Origin: Apiotrichum sp. Y4204 | Lineage: Eukaryota; Basidiomycota; Tremellomycetes; Trichosporonales; Trichosporonaceae | DNA length: 64,000 nt | Direction of reading: 5' to 3' | Assembly (NCBI GenBank): GCA_025531455.1 | Contig: JAMYHL010000081.1 | Location: 1-64,000, forward strand | Shown: piece after piece, positions 25,485 to 34,985 of the stretch | How the letters are laid out: each line of letters opens with the position of its first letter | Numbering within the stretch: the first letter of the stretch is position 1 | Program-made: the position numbers and the translations under genes | The notes under the pieces: generated by a model | Told to the model about the DNA's origin: nothing | Database searches by the model: none | Seen by the model: the letters and a program-made list of their open reading frames with translations, nothing else

Positions 25485-28050
25485 ATGCCCGCCCGTACCG
25501 CCGCCGGGCCGTCGCGCACAAAGGCGCAGCCGGAGCCTGTGCCAAAGCCGAAAACGGTCCGCCCCGCTGTCACTCCCGCGCCGCGGACGAGCCGGAAGCG
25601 CGCAGCGAGCGAGTCGCCCGACGAGGACGAATTTGCGGAGCTCGAGGGCGACCTCGAGGTCTCTGATGAGGGCGAGGGAGAGGACGATGACGATGAGGAG
25701 GAGGAGGATGAGTTTCCGGAACTCGACAGTGGGTCGGAGCTCGGTGACCTTGGCGAGGATGAGGAGGATGATGAGGACGAGGAGGACAGCAGCGACGAGG
25801 AGCTGCTCGATGACGAGGATGACGGGTCCGAGTCGGGATACAACTCGTCCGACATTGAGAGGATGTACGGTTCCTCTCCCGACAGCTCGATTCTCGCCTC
25901 GCCGTCTAGCGGGACGCGCGAGCTCGACACCGACGAGCGGCTGTCCCGCCTGATCAAGCGCAACACCGTCAAGCCGGACGACAGCATTGGCGCCGAGGGC
26001 CAGCTCTCGCACGCGAAGGAGGGCAAGGGGAAGCTTGTTCCGTCAAAGCTTGTTCCCGGCGGATACAGGCGCGAGTATGACGAGATTGAGGCGGGGTACG
26101 GCTCCGAGTCGTCGACCGAGGACAACCCGAATACGATCGGCAACGTCCCGATTGAGTGGTACGACGACCTGCCGCACATTGGCTACGACGTGGATGGGCG
26201 CAAGATCTTCCGGCCGGCCAAGGGCGACGAGCTCGACAAGTTCCTCGCGAACACGACTGACATTGCGGCGTGGACGTCCGCCGAGGACAAGCTCATGCAG
26301 CGCAACGTCACGCTCTCCGACAAGGAGCTGGATATCATCCGCCGTATCGTGCAGGCCGAGAACCCCGACGCCGACTTTGACCCGTACCAGGACACGATCG
26401 AGTGGTTTACCGGCAAGGGCCAGGAGCGCGTCATGCCGCTGTCTGCTGCGCCGGAGCCGAAGCGCCGTTTCGTTCCATCCAAGTGGGAGCACGCAAAGGT
26501 GGGTTGAACGACACCGTGCATATTCTAACCCTCAGGTGATGAAGATTGTCAAGGCGATCCGCGAGGGTCGTATTGTTCCTGGCAAGCCGGCAGCTCAGAA
26601 GCCGACAGTGTACGGCATCTGGTCGGACTCGGACCAGCCTCACAAGGAGCACGCGATGTACATGCCTGCGCCGCAGCTTCCGCCGCCGCAGACCGCCGAG
26701 TCGTACAACCCGCCAGAGGAGTATGTCCCAACAGCCGAGGAGCGCGCAGAGTGGGAGGCGCTCGACAAGGAGGACCGCAAGACCGACTTCCTGCCGGCAA
26801 AGTACGACGCGCTCCGTCTTGTGCCCGGGTACAAGAACCTGGTGCAGGAGAAGTTCGAGCGCTGTCTGGACCTGTACCTTGCGCCGCGTACGCGCAAGGT
26901 CAAGCTCAACATCGACCCGGAGAGCCTCATTCCCAAGCTCCCCGCCCCGCGCGAGCTGCGCCCCTTCCCAACTACCCCGTGCGTGCAGTACCGTCACCCT
27001 GGAAACACCCGCGTGCGTTCCGTCAGCTTGTCGCCCAAGGGCGACTTCCTCGCTTCTGGATCCGAGGACGGCGTCGTGCGCGTGTGGGACGTCGCGACCG
27101 GCCGCGAGGTGTGGCGCTGGAACCTCAAGGGCGGAGCGGTGCAGCACGTCGCATGGAGCCCGAACCCCGACGAGGCGCTTATTGCAGCTCTCGTTGAGGG
27201 CCGTATCGCGGTTCTCTCGCCGCTCGCACTTGTCGCTCCGGCCGTCGCCGCCGAAACCCTCACCCACGCCAACACCGGATACTCCACTTCCGCAGCAACT
27301 ACCAAGATCGGCGCCGGCAAGGACATCAAGGGCACCGAGGCGATCAAGTGGACGCGTCCCTCTGAGACTGCCCGCGAGCGCGGCGAGCTCGTGTACATTG
27401 ACGTCCCCGGCACACCGAAGCAGGTGACATGGCACCGCAAGGGCGACTACTTTGCGACTGTGGCTGCGGACGCGCAGAACAAGGCGGTCCTGATCCACCA
27501 GCTGGGAAAGCACGCGACGCAGGCGCCGTTCCGCAAGACGCAGGGCACGGTGCAGCGCGTGGCGTTCCATCCGTCCAAGCCGTGGTTCTTTGCCGCGACA
27601 CAGCGCTACGTGCGGGTGTACGACCTCGCGGCGCAGAAGCTCGTGCGCACACTCCAGACCGGCCTCAAGTGGATCTCCTCGATGGACGTCCACCCGGGAG
27701 GCGACAACCTCATTGTGGGGAGCTACGACAAGAAGCTGGCGTGGTTTGACATGGATCTCGGAAACAAGCCGTTCAAGACGCTGCGGTACCACACGCGCGC
27801 GCTGCGGTCCGTCGCGTTCCACCCGACGCTCCCGCTCTTCGCCTCGGCTTCAGACGACGGCACGATCCACGTCTTCCACGCAACAGTCTACGCGGACCTC
27901 AACCAGAACCCGCTCATCGTCCCGCTCAAGATCCTCCGCGGGCACCGTGTCACGGACACGCTCGGCGTCCTCGACCTCCGCTGGCACCCCGAGAAGCCGT
28001 GGCTCGTGTCCTCGGGCTCAGACGGCGAGTGCCGTCTCTGGTGTTCGTGA
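25485..28050 (+). CDS. ERB1: Ribosome biogenesis protein ERB1 (BOP1 homologue), 842 aa
   Basis: Component of the PeBoW/Nop7 complex required for 27S pre-rRNA processing and 60S assembly in the nucleolus. Exons: 25485-26498 and 26536-28050, separated by a 37-nt intron ending CTAACCCTCAG. The N-terminal 150 residues are very acidic (long Asp/Glu runs). The BOP1 N-terminal domain follows, with IEWYDDLPHIGYDVDGRKI and YGIWSDSDQPHKEH. The C-terminal WD40 propeller begins near VSLSPKGDFLASGSEDGVVR and ends WLVSSGSDGECRLWC. Architecture and length match fungal ERB1. The large antisense ORF across this gene is a by-product of codon bias. Confidence 0.96.
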
Positions 28051-28518
28051 TAGATGGGTTTCATTGTATTCTATGCATTTGGTATTGGACAATTGGAGAT
28101 TGGAACGCGCTAGGGTGGAGAATACTCGCCGTGATGACCCTTCTGGTCGTGTGCCGCACCTCCGCTTCTCAGCAAGTCTGTAAGGTGTCTGACCAAGACC
28201 AAGGTTGCAAGAGAAGTTGCTGAGTTCTTGTAGCCCAAAAACGACGCGGCAGGCCGGCGATCTGCAAAATCTCGACACTTCACGACTCAAGGTCATATAC
28301 TGTAGATAGACAAAAACAGTATACGACATCGTGCTCACACAGGCTCTATCAGATTGACCAGCCGAATCATGGGCAAGCTACTACAGCAGAGAAACACCCA
28401 CGAACACCCCAATCCCACCCAATAGAACCAACTCATGCGAGGAACCCACGTTCCTGAAGAGGTGACCCCCTAAAAAAGGCTCACGTAATCTATAGCATGA
28501 TTTATGCATCAACTTCCA
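28051..28518. other. 3' flank of ERB1
   Basis: No coding feature recognised. Ends where the first tRNA-like repeat begins. Confidence 0.4.
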
Positions 28519-28680
28519 GGCTGACTGAGTGGCACCATTTGTTGTTTTCTGTCTCATTCCCCAGTCGATAGCCCGGTTCTCATCCCGACGAACCTCCGGG
28601 ACCTCCTGCGGTATAAGGCCGTGGGAGAAACGAAGGGGGGAGGAAATTATTTTTGCCGTCCGGTGGGAGACGCGACTGAT
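28519..28680 (+). repeat. tRNA-like repeat copy 1 (SINE-like module)
   Basis: Shares an ordered set of words with copies at 29606 and 30508: GAGTGG, CATTTGTTGTTTTCTG, CCAGTCGAT, AACCTCCGGG, GGGAGAAACGAAGG, a T5 run and GACGCGACTGA. An A-box-like segment (CTGACTGAGTGGC) and a degenerate B-box-like segment (GGTTCTCATCCC) sit about 50 nt apart, the arrangement of an internal Pol III promoter. This copy has the weakest B box. Confidence 0.6.
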
Positions 28681-28785
28681 ACTGATATACTGACTTGATG
28701 CACTCGCGCACGCGCGCACCCGGCGAAACGGCAGACCTGGCATGCCAGTCCATTCCTCACTTTCCTGCATCCTGCGAAGCTGCGA

Positions 28786-28793
28786 TATAAATA
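28786..28793 (+). promoter_or_regulatory. TATA box of array unit 1
   Basis: Perfect TATAAATA just downstream of tRNA-like copy 1, followed at once by a 15-bp tandem duplication and then a pyrimidine-rich leader. Confidence 0.55.
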
Positions 28794-28822
28794 CGACCAG
28801 CATCTACACGACCAGCATCTAC
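28793..28822. repeat. 15-bp tandem duplication (ACGACCAGCATCTAC x2)
   Basis: Two perfect head-to-tail copies, 28793-28807 and 28808-28822, just after the TATA box. Confidence 0.95.
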
Positions 28823-28905
28823 ACGCTGTTCTTCCTTCATCCTCTTTCTCAGTCTTCGCTCTCATTCTCCTCTGTTCGCTATCTGTTGTACAATTCGGTT
28901 TTCTC

Positions 28906-29568
28906 GTGATTCTCAACGCTTCGCTCCCTCTTCCTGTTCCTTCGCTTCTAGCTTCCTCTCCCTTTCCTTTCTCTCCTCTGTATCCCCCGATCGCGTCTTC
29001 CTCTTTCGTTGTTTTCCTGCTCGTCAACCGCCTTCCTCTCCGTCTCCTCCTGTCCTCAATCCCATCTCCCTGTTTCCTCATCTCCTTGCTCCTCGTCTCC
29101 CTCTTTAATGCCCCACATGCCTGGTCGCTCCAACACTACAAACCTAAGCGGAGCGATGGAGCCCACCCTAAACAAGTGGCCACTCCACACCACCGGGTAG
29201 CCGCGTACACCCAACGAGCCCAACGGAGCCCGGCGCTCCAGCTCGCGCCCCATCGACCAGTGGTCGACAATGTCAATCCTGCGCCTCCGCTCCCCAAGTC
29301 TCCCTCGTCCTCGGCACCAAGACAGGCTCCGCAGGCCTCAGGCTCGTTGCCACCCGTGCTGTCCGACCGCCCTCTGCTCGTCTTCGCCGACGGATCGCGT
29401 TCAGACGCCTTGTACTCCACGTGGCCTGCATACCATCCGCCTCTGATTCAACGCGGAGTCCCGCTGATCAGAAGCGAATTCAAGATCCGCGACATCGACG
29501 CCTCCGCGCTTCCCAAGCTCATGCTGTCAACAAACAATTATGCCCCCAAGACGAACGGCGGACGCTAA
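28906..29568 (+). pseudogene. Array unit 1 ORF: basic, Pro-rich small protein, possibly frameshifted
   Basis: The frame is open from 28906 to 29568, but its first 65 codons translate a pyrimidine-rich leader and are unlikely to be protein. The plausible part begins at HYKPKRSDG and continues PHHRVAAYTQRAQ to a stop at 29566. It resembles the ORF of unit 2 (HFKPKSQAT, then PHRRSAEYAKEAR). The ATG equivalent to that of unit 2 (29117, MPGRSN) is out of frame by one base: 14 nt separate it from the CAC codon, against 15 nt in unit 2. Either this copy lost a base and is broken, or it uses another start. Function unknown. Confidence 0.4.
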
Positions 29569-29605
29569 TGTCACACACCGGTTCACCCAGTCAGTATTAT
29601 TCCCG

Positions 29606-29781
29606 GGCTGGTTGAATGGGTACCATTTGTTGTTTCTGTATCATTCTCCAGTCGATCACCCAGTTCGAATTCCGACCAAGGTGGTTACAACCTCCGGGGG
29701 CCCGTGCGTTTACGCCCGTGCGGGAAACGAAGGAGGGAGGGAATAATACTTTTTGGCATGCCGTGGGGGACGCGACTGACT
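29606..29781 (+). repeat. tRNA-like repeat copy 2 (SINE-like module)
   Basis: Same ordered words as copy 1, with a near-consensus B box (CAGTTCGAATTCCGAC) and a T5 run in AATACTTTTTGG downstream as a potential Pol III terminator. Long shared stretches with copy 1 run from 29622 to 29656 and from 29742 to 29780. The A-box region (GGCTGGTTGAATGGG) is diverged. Confidence 0.65.
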
Positions 29782-30140
29782 TTATACACTCGGACCCATG
29801 TTCCTGCGCCCACAAAGCCAACCCGGCCAGCCGTCATGCGCCCTCACACATTCCTGCAATAAAATGCGCCCTACATCTTCATGTTGTTTCTACTTCTCCC
29901 ATCTCGTAACGTTTTTCTTTCTTCTCCATTCTCGTTGTCCGTTCTTTATCGGTTCTGTTATTGTTTTGTTCACACCTTCTGTATCCTCACATTGTAACTC
30001 TAGTCTTCTTGTCTCCAGCGATCCCACTCCCCGTCACCTCGTTCATTTTAGTCCCTTCCCTCTCCTTCCCGCCTCGCTCCTTCCTTCCCTTCCTTCCTTC
30101 CCGTCCCTCAGCCGGCGATTCAAGTCGTTGGGCTCTCCAT

Positions 30141-30368
30141 ATGCCCAGCCGGAACAAGCACTTCAAGCCCAAAAGCCAGGCTACAGTGGCCCGCCCACTC
30201 GAGGCTGCACCGCACCGCCGCAGCGCCGAGTACGCAAAGGAAGCCCGTCATGCGCTACTCGTGCCCAATGATAAGGACTCGGTGGCGGCCTCTTCGCTGG
30301 GGTCTTCCTCTCGGGCGTACCATGCACACAGCACACCAGTCGGTGTGCATGTACCGGCACATGCATAA
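30141..30368 (+). CDS. Array unit 2 small basic protein, 75 aa
   Basis: Starts MPSRNKHFKPKSQ and continues through PHRRSAEYAKEARHALLVP to end VHVPAHA. It is rich in Lys, Arg, His and Ala, with no signal peptide or known domain. It lies downstream of tRNA-like copy 2 and a pyrimidine-rich leader, exactly as the ORF of unit 1 lies behind copy 1. The two proteins align over about 40 residues around the KPK and PH-R-A-Y positions, so they are probably tandem duplicates. No function is proposed. Confidence 0.4.
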   Translation: MPSRNKHFKPKSQATVARPLEAAPHRRSAEYAKEARHALLVPNDKDSVAASSLGSSSRAYHAHSTPVGVHVPAHA

Positions 30369-30507
30369 GCACACGTCTGCACGCGCATATCGCTTGGAGA
30401 ATGTCTACTGTAGATACCTGTAACCGTGTAGCGAAATGGTAATAATGTACATATTAACCATCAAACCGTAACATGGGTATTCAAAACTCTATAATACCAT
30501 CGTCTCC

Positions 30508-30692
30508 TGGCTGGCAGAGTGGTTATCATTTGTGTCGGTATCACTTTTCCCGCCAACCACTTCAGGCGGGGGGCGGATCTGATCAGTTCGATCCCCGTCG
30601 CGTTTGGTTTAAACCTCCGGGGCCCTGATGCGTTGTCGCCCGTGCAGGAAACGAAGGTGGGAGGGAGACTTTTTGCGACGCGACTGATTTTT
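30508..30692 (+). repeat. tRNA-like repeat copy 3 (SINE-like module)
   Basis: Best Pol III promoter of the three copies: A box TGGCAGAGTGG and B box GTTCGATCCC about 60 nt apart, the spacing of tRNAs with a long variable arm (Ser/Leu class). A T5 run follows in GGAGACTTTTTGCGACG. Shares AAACCTCCGGGGCCC, CGCCCGTGC, GGAAACGAAGG and CGACGCGACTGA with copy 2. Confidence 0.65.
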
Positions 30693-31188
30693 GTGTTGGG
30701 CAGTGCATGTCGGCGATCCGGGCGATCCCCCATCTGCGCGATCTGCCCTACGCTTGCTGTATGCTGTGAAGTTTTATTGATTAGTTTCAAGCCGCCCAAC
30801 TCCCCATGGGCCATGGACCATGGATGCGTGTATGCATGTATTTGGAAGATTCATCGTTGCTGAGCTCTTAGAAAGCTGCAAGCTACAGTCAGGATGTTGT
30901 CCCATGCCTCGTTCGCGCCTGATGGTCCTGCATACTGCAAGTCACCAAACGAGCAGGTAAACATCTCACTCTTCTCTCCCCCTTGTCTTCTCCCCCCCCC
31001 CCCCCCCTTCTCTTCCCTACTTGAGGCCTACTTCTTCTTTTTGCCACCTTCTTCTCTACTCCTCTTCCCCCTCCTCTAACTCTCTTCTCCTCTTCGCCTT
31101 CCTTCCTTTTCCTTCCCTCCTTTCCTCTCCTCTTCCACTCACCCAGCGTCCCCTTTGCTCCTCTACATTGTGATCCCCATTACCTACC

Positions 31189-32004
31189 ATGTCCCGCCCG
31201 TCCGATACCGCCGCGCACGCGAGTTCCACCGCGGCGTCCACTGTGGACTCTCATCTTGAGTCAAGTCTCGCATCGACCACGTCTACTCTCGCGACCCTCA
31301 CGATGTCCCCCGAGTCCACCCCCGAGTCTACCGTCTCTGATCTCCCGGACCACCTCAGTGCGTCGAGCACTTCTCGCAAGTTCGCTCCCTCACTTGCTAC
31401 GGGCGCGACACCCCGGGTGCGTGACATCGAGCTCAAGGACATTCCCGTCTTGCCAGTCCCGCCCATCCCCCGCCTTATCACCGAGGACTGGCACCACAAG
31501 GTCTTTGGGAAATGGACCAGCACGTCAAACTACCCCGACGACAACGTGCTCGAATGCACGCGTGACATCACATGGAACCATTGCGTCAGCGTGCTCCTCC
31601 CCATCGACAATCAAGATAGGTTCTCTGTACGTCTATCGGGGGATTCATGGAGCTAACGACAGGATCTTTATGAATTCTTCACGCGTAACGACGTCAAAGC
31701 GCTCCTGTGCCGACGGGCCGGACTCACGGACCTGCTTCCCGACCGGACACTCGCCGGCTCTGCCTCGCTCCAAGCCGGTCTCATCGAGGCGTTCGTCACG
31801 GGTCTCGAGTACTCCCAGGACGTGCACATCGCCGCGGCGTGGGTCGAGATGTTGTGCTACCCGTATATTCTGTACTTTGTTGCGCAGGTGATCACACGTC
31901 AAGAAGGACCTCGCCCGCCAACTTACCGCGCAAAATATTGTGAGGTTCGGCATGCGGCCGACGGCACGCTCCGCGTCCATAAGCTCTCAGGAGCGAATCA
32001 GTAG
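31189..32004 (+). CDS. Hypothetical protein of array unit 3, 259 aa
   Basis: Exons: 31189-31626 and 31663-32004, split by a 36-nt intron (GTACGT donor, CTAACGACAG end). The first 80 residues are Ser/Thr-rich and low complexity (MSRPSDTAAHASSTAAST). An ordered region follows with DWHHKVFGKWTS, NDVKALLCRRAGLTDLLPD and GLIEAFVTGLEYSQDVHIAA, ending in a hydrophobic patch (MLCYPYILYFVAQV) and a basic tail. No known family is recognised. It sits behind the third tRNA-like module and a very long pyrimidine leader that includes a C run near 30990-31007. Codon bias and the clean splice support a real gene. It may be a lineage-specific protein. Confidence 0.65.
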
Positions 32005-32164
32005 TGTGTTTGTTATTATGCCTTCATGACTTGATGATACGAGACCCACCGGAGTGACACAATGTTAATGATGTACCGAGTTACTTGGTAGGCGATGCAA
32101 ATCGACGACCCTTGGATTACAATGCATCGAACAAACTAATGTGAGATCCCCGTCCGCGAGCGCG

Positions 32165-32285
32165 CTATTCCTTTCCTGCAATCTCCTTCAACGCCGCAAC
32201 GGGCTCCTCCTTCGCCTCCTTCTCGGCCTCGACCGCCTCATCGACAGATGTCCTCTTGGCCACCTCGGCCTCCTTGTTCTCCTGT

Positions 32286-32317
<32 letters not shown>

Positions 32318-33260
32318 AATCGCCTCCTTTGCGAGCGTGCGGTCAATAATATCGTCCAGCGTCTGCTCCTTCTGCTCCTTTGGTTCCGTCACCTTGCCCT
32401 TCTTCTCGGCCTCAACCTCCTCCCGCGCAGCAGTCACGCTCGCCGGCTCCTCGGTTGCCGTCTTGACCTCCCCGACGGCCGTCTTGACCTCCTCCACTGC
32501 GGCCTTGATCCCCTCCTCGGCGGAGTGTACTGCCGAAGTAACGGCGCCCGCAGCAGCCGAGAACAGGCCTGTCGTCGGGGTGGTAGGGTCCTTCTTCTCC
32601 AACTCGGTAGCCCCCGAACCCCGCGAAACCTCCGACACCCCCGACACCCCCGAGATCCCCGAAACGTCGATATCGTCAGCGGTCAGATCACCGACCAGCT
32701 GGTCCAGGTCCTCATCCGTCATTTCGCGCATGAGGCGGTCGAGCTCGGCCTCGCCGATCGTCTGCGACGCGTCCGCCACCTCCATGTCCTGCTTCAGGAA
32801 GGTCTCGAGTGTCTGCGTCTCGACAGCGTCCTCAAAGTCGTCCATTGTCTGTGTGTGAGTGATGTGCGCTGTAACCTTCAACGGAACTCCATCTGGCACA
32901 CCCGCCGTATCCACTCACTCCGATCCACTCCCCGCCAACGAGATATCCGGGCAGTCCGATCACCATGCCCTCGGGCTTGGCGCGCTGCCACCGCCGCTTG
33001 GCCTCTTCGTCATTAACGAGATCGTATGCCTAGGGTCAGTTACACACGTTAGTCTCCGCGCACCTCGTAGGGAATCTCCAACCCGCGCAGCGCCCTGCCA
33101 TCAGCGTCCAGTTCACATATTCGCCACCACGCGGGGCTTACCGGTGCAGCAGCTCGGTGTGCTTCCTGACCTTTGGGGCCGAGGTCAGACTCGTTACCTG
33201 CCGTCAGCATGGGAGGCTATCGGAAGGGCGCACGTAGATGGTAACCAGAGGGGCGGGCAT
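32165..33260 (-). CDS. SH3BGR/glutaredoxin-fold protein with long acidic tail, 302 aa
   Basis: Exons: 33234-33260, 33142-33197, 33064-33094, 32919-33029 and 32165-32848. The first 95 residues read as a thioredoxin/glutaredoxin fold (PLVTIYVTSLTSAPKVRKHT, then IPYEAYDLVNDEEAKRRW, then GLPGYLVGGEWIGTMDDFED). There is no CxxC, so it is not a redox enzyme, as in animal SH3BGR/SH3BGRL. The remaining 200 residues are a Glu/Lys/Ala-rich tail, matching the SH3-binding glutamic-acid-rich layout. ATG 33260 is chosen because the downstream ORF start (32914) lies inside the fourth intron. Five consistent splice junctions support the model. Possible roles are scaffolding or adaptor functions; none is shown by the sequence. 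Confidence 0.8.
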
Positions 33261-33683
33261 GATGGGCGTGAAGAGGTTGTTGGAAGGAAAGAGAGAATCG
33301 AGAGATTGATAGGTGAGGGATATGCATATGGCTCGACGGACAAAGGCACGGGCATGGGAGCTGGGTCTGGACGCTGGCCTTGCTACGGTGCTCAAGACGT
33401 GGCAGTCTGGCGGCAATGGAGCCCCGCATGCGGCCAATGACGTCGGGGGAGGATTTCATTGGCGTATCTACGAGATGGAGATTAGCGCCAGTCCCCACAA
33501 TCGATCGACAAGCAATCAAGGCCACTCTCTCTCGCTCTCACGAGGCCACGAACATCGGTGATCACCCCGGCTTGGGTCTCGATGCCCCACGTCACTCCCA
33601 TTCCATTTCGATGCAATGCTTCCGACATTGTACAGATATCCAGCTACAAAGTGAGTGGTGGTGCGGTGCGCCCCTCGGACGCG
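33261..33683. other. Promoter region of the SH3BGR-like gene
   Basis: No coding feature seen. It lies between the start of the SH3BGR-like gene and the stop of the next minus-strand gene. Confidence 0.4.
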
Positions 33684-34985
33684 CTACGTCCGGGGGATGG
33701 CATTGCACTCCATGTGGGTCCGGGTCGGCTCGGCGGGGAGGGCGCAGAAGAAGCCTGTCGGAATGATTTGGAAGTCGAAACACACAAAAACGCGAGAAAA
33801 CAATGTCAGCACATAGGTCAAACCCTTTCTCCTCTTCGCTCCACCACTCACCGAGACTCTGCATGCTCTTGAACAGCGCCGAGCTAGCCATCGCGAGCTG
33901 CCGTCAGCCCTGCCCTATCGCTACACCCACCTTGACACAGCTCACGCCGCCGTCCGGGCGCACGCGGCACAGCTCTGCGACCTCGGGACCGCCGGCGGGG
34001 TCGCGTGTCGGCCGCGAGTCGAAGACGTATTTCGCGTTCGGCTGTTCCTGTGGGAGTTAGTGAGGTTGAGGAGGGAGACGGAGAGCAGTGCATTAGCAGT
34101 AGCACCAGAGCAGCTCTTCACTCTGTTCTGCTCTATCGGATGATGGCGCCACGCCTGGCCTGTTGCGACGGACGGCCACCAACGCTATGTGTGAAGAAGC
34201 CAGGAGGTGTGGCAGAGAGACAAAGGGCGACTTCCTCGTTCTGTTTGTCTTCATCGCGAACACCCTAGGGTTGACCCGGGGGTTGAAAACTGGGTGAAAG
34301 GGTGGGCTGTTGAAGCTCTCAAGGTCGCAATCTCCAGGGAGATCGCGACTCGACCCCGGGCGTTCGGTACCGGGGAGTTTCACGCTCCCTCCATGCTTCC
34401 CCGTACCATCCACCGCCTCCGAGATCATCAGCAGTTCTTCCCGAGGCCGTTGCGGTGTGCCCTCTTATCCGGCAGTAAGCGGTACCTCGTCTAGGAGGAC
34501 ACGGTCGCACGCTCCAGCCGGGTGAGGTTGGGCGCCATTGCCGCGTCGTCCCTCAGTCCACCCATCACCGCGATCCGGCTGTTGGTCCCCATCGCGCCAG
34601 TGTCCAGATACACTCGATCCGCCAGAGCGCGAGACCTCGTCCATCCGATTGCCATTGAGCACGCGACTCGGAGTCAAAGGGAGTCGCGACGACATTGCGA
34701 GGCAAAAACGTCGACCGGTGACGACCAAGTGACAGCCGAGATCGAAACCGCACAGACCCGGCGCCATCCAATTTATCCTTCCACGCCCAACTCCCTCTCC
34801 TCCCCATTCCCGAGTCCACCTCGCGATTTGTGCCAATCCAAGCCCTGCGGTCAAAAGACGGTACTCACCCTCACAAAGTCAATGACACGCTTGTGCTCGT
34901 CCTGAGGGGGCGCGTTGCGCTCGTCGTCTGATCGCGGGGCGGGAATGTTGGAGGCCATGTCGGATGAAGAAGAGAACCAGCCCAT
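33684..34985 (-). CDS. Small unknown protein, 116 aa, four exons
   Basis: Exons: 34869-34985, 33931-34047, 33852-33897 and 33684-33754. It starts MGWFSSSSD; an N-terminal Met-Gly could be myristoylated. A helix-like stretch follows (QDEHKRVIDFVREQPNAKYV), then VAELCRVRPDGGVSCVK, FKSMQSLGFFCALP and a TAG stop. Four cysteines are spread through the second half without a twin CX9C pattern. I do not recognise the family. All junctions are in frame, and introns 2 and 3 end with the usual CTGACGGCAG or CCGACAG signals. Intron 1 is 821 nt, very long for this genome. ATG 34958 is an alternative start. Confidence 0.55.

Noticed and set aside
26431..27822. 463-codon minus-strand ORF opposite ERB1
   Set aside because: Antisense shadow of the WD40 region; no start context or splice logic.
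30508..30600. Functional tRNA gene at copy 3
   Set aside because: A and B boxes are good, but I could not fold a complete cloverleaf with acceptor stem and anticodon loop, and sister copies are degenerate; called SINE-like instead.
32845..32914. ATG 32914 as start of the acidic protein
   Set aside because: This ATG lies inside an intron with a GTGAGT donor; the upstream exons encode a coherent thioredoxin-like fold in phase.
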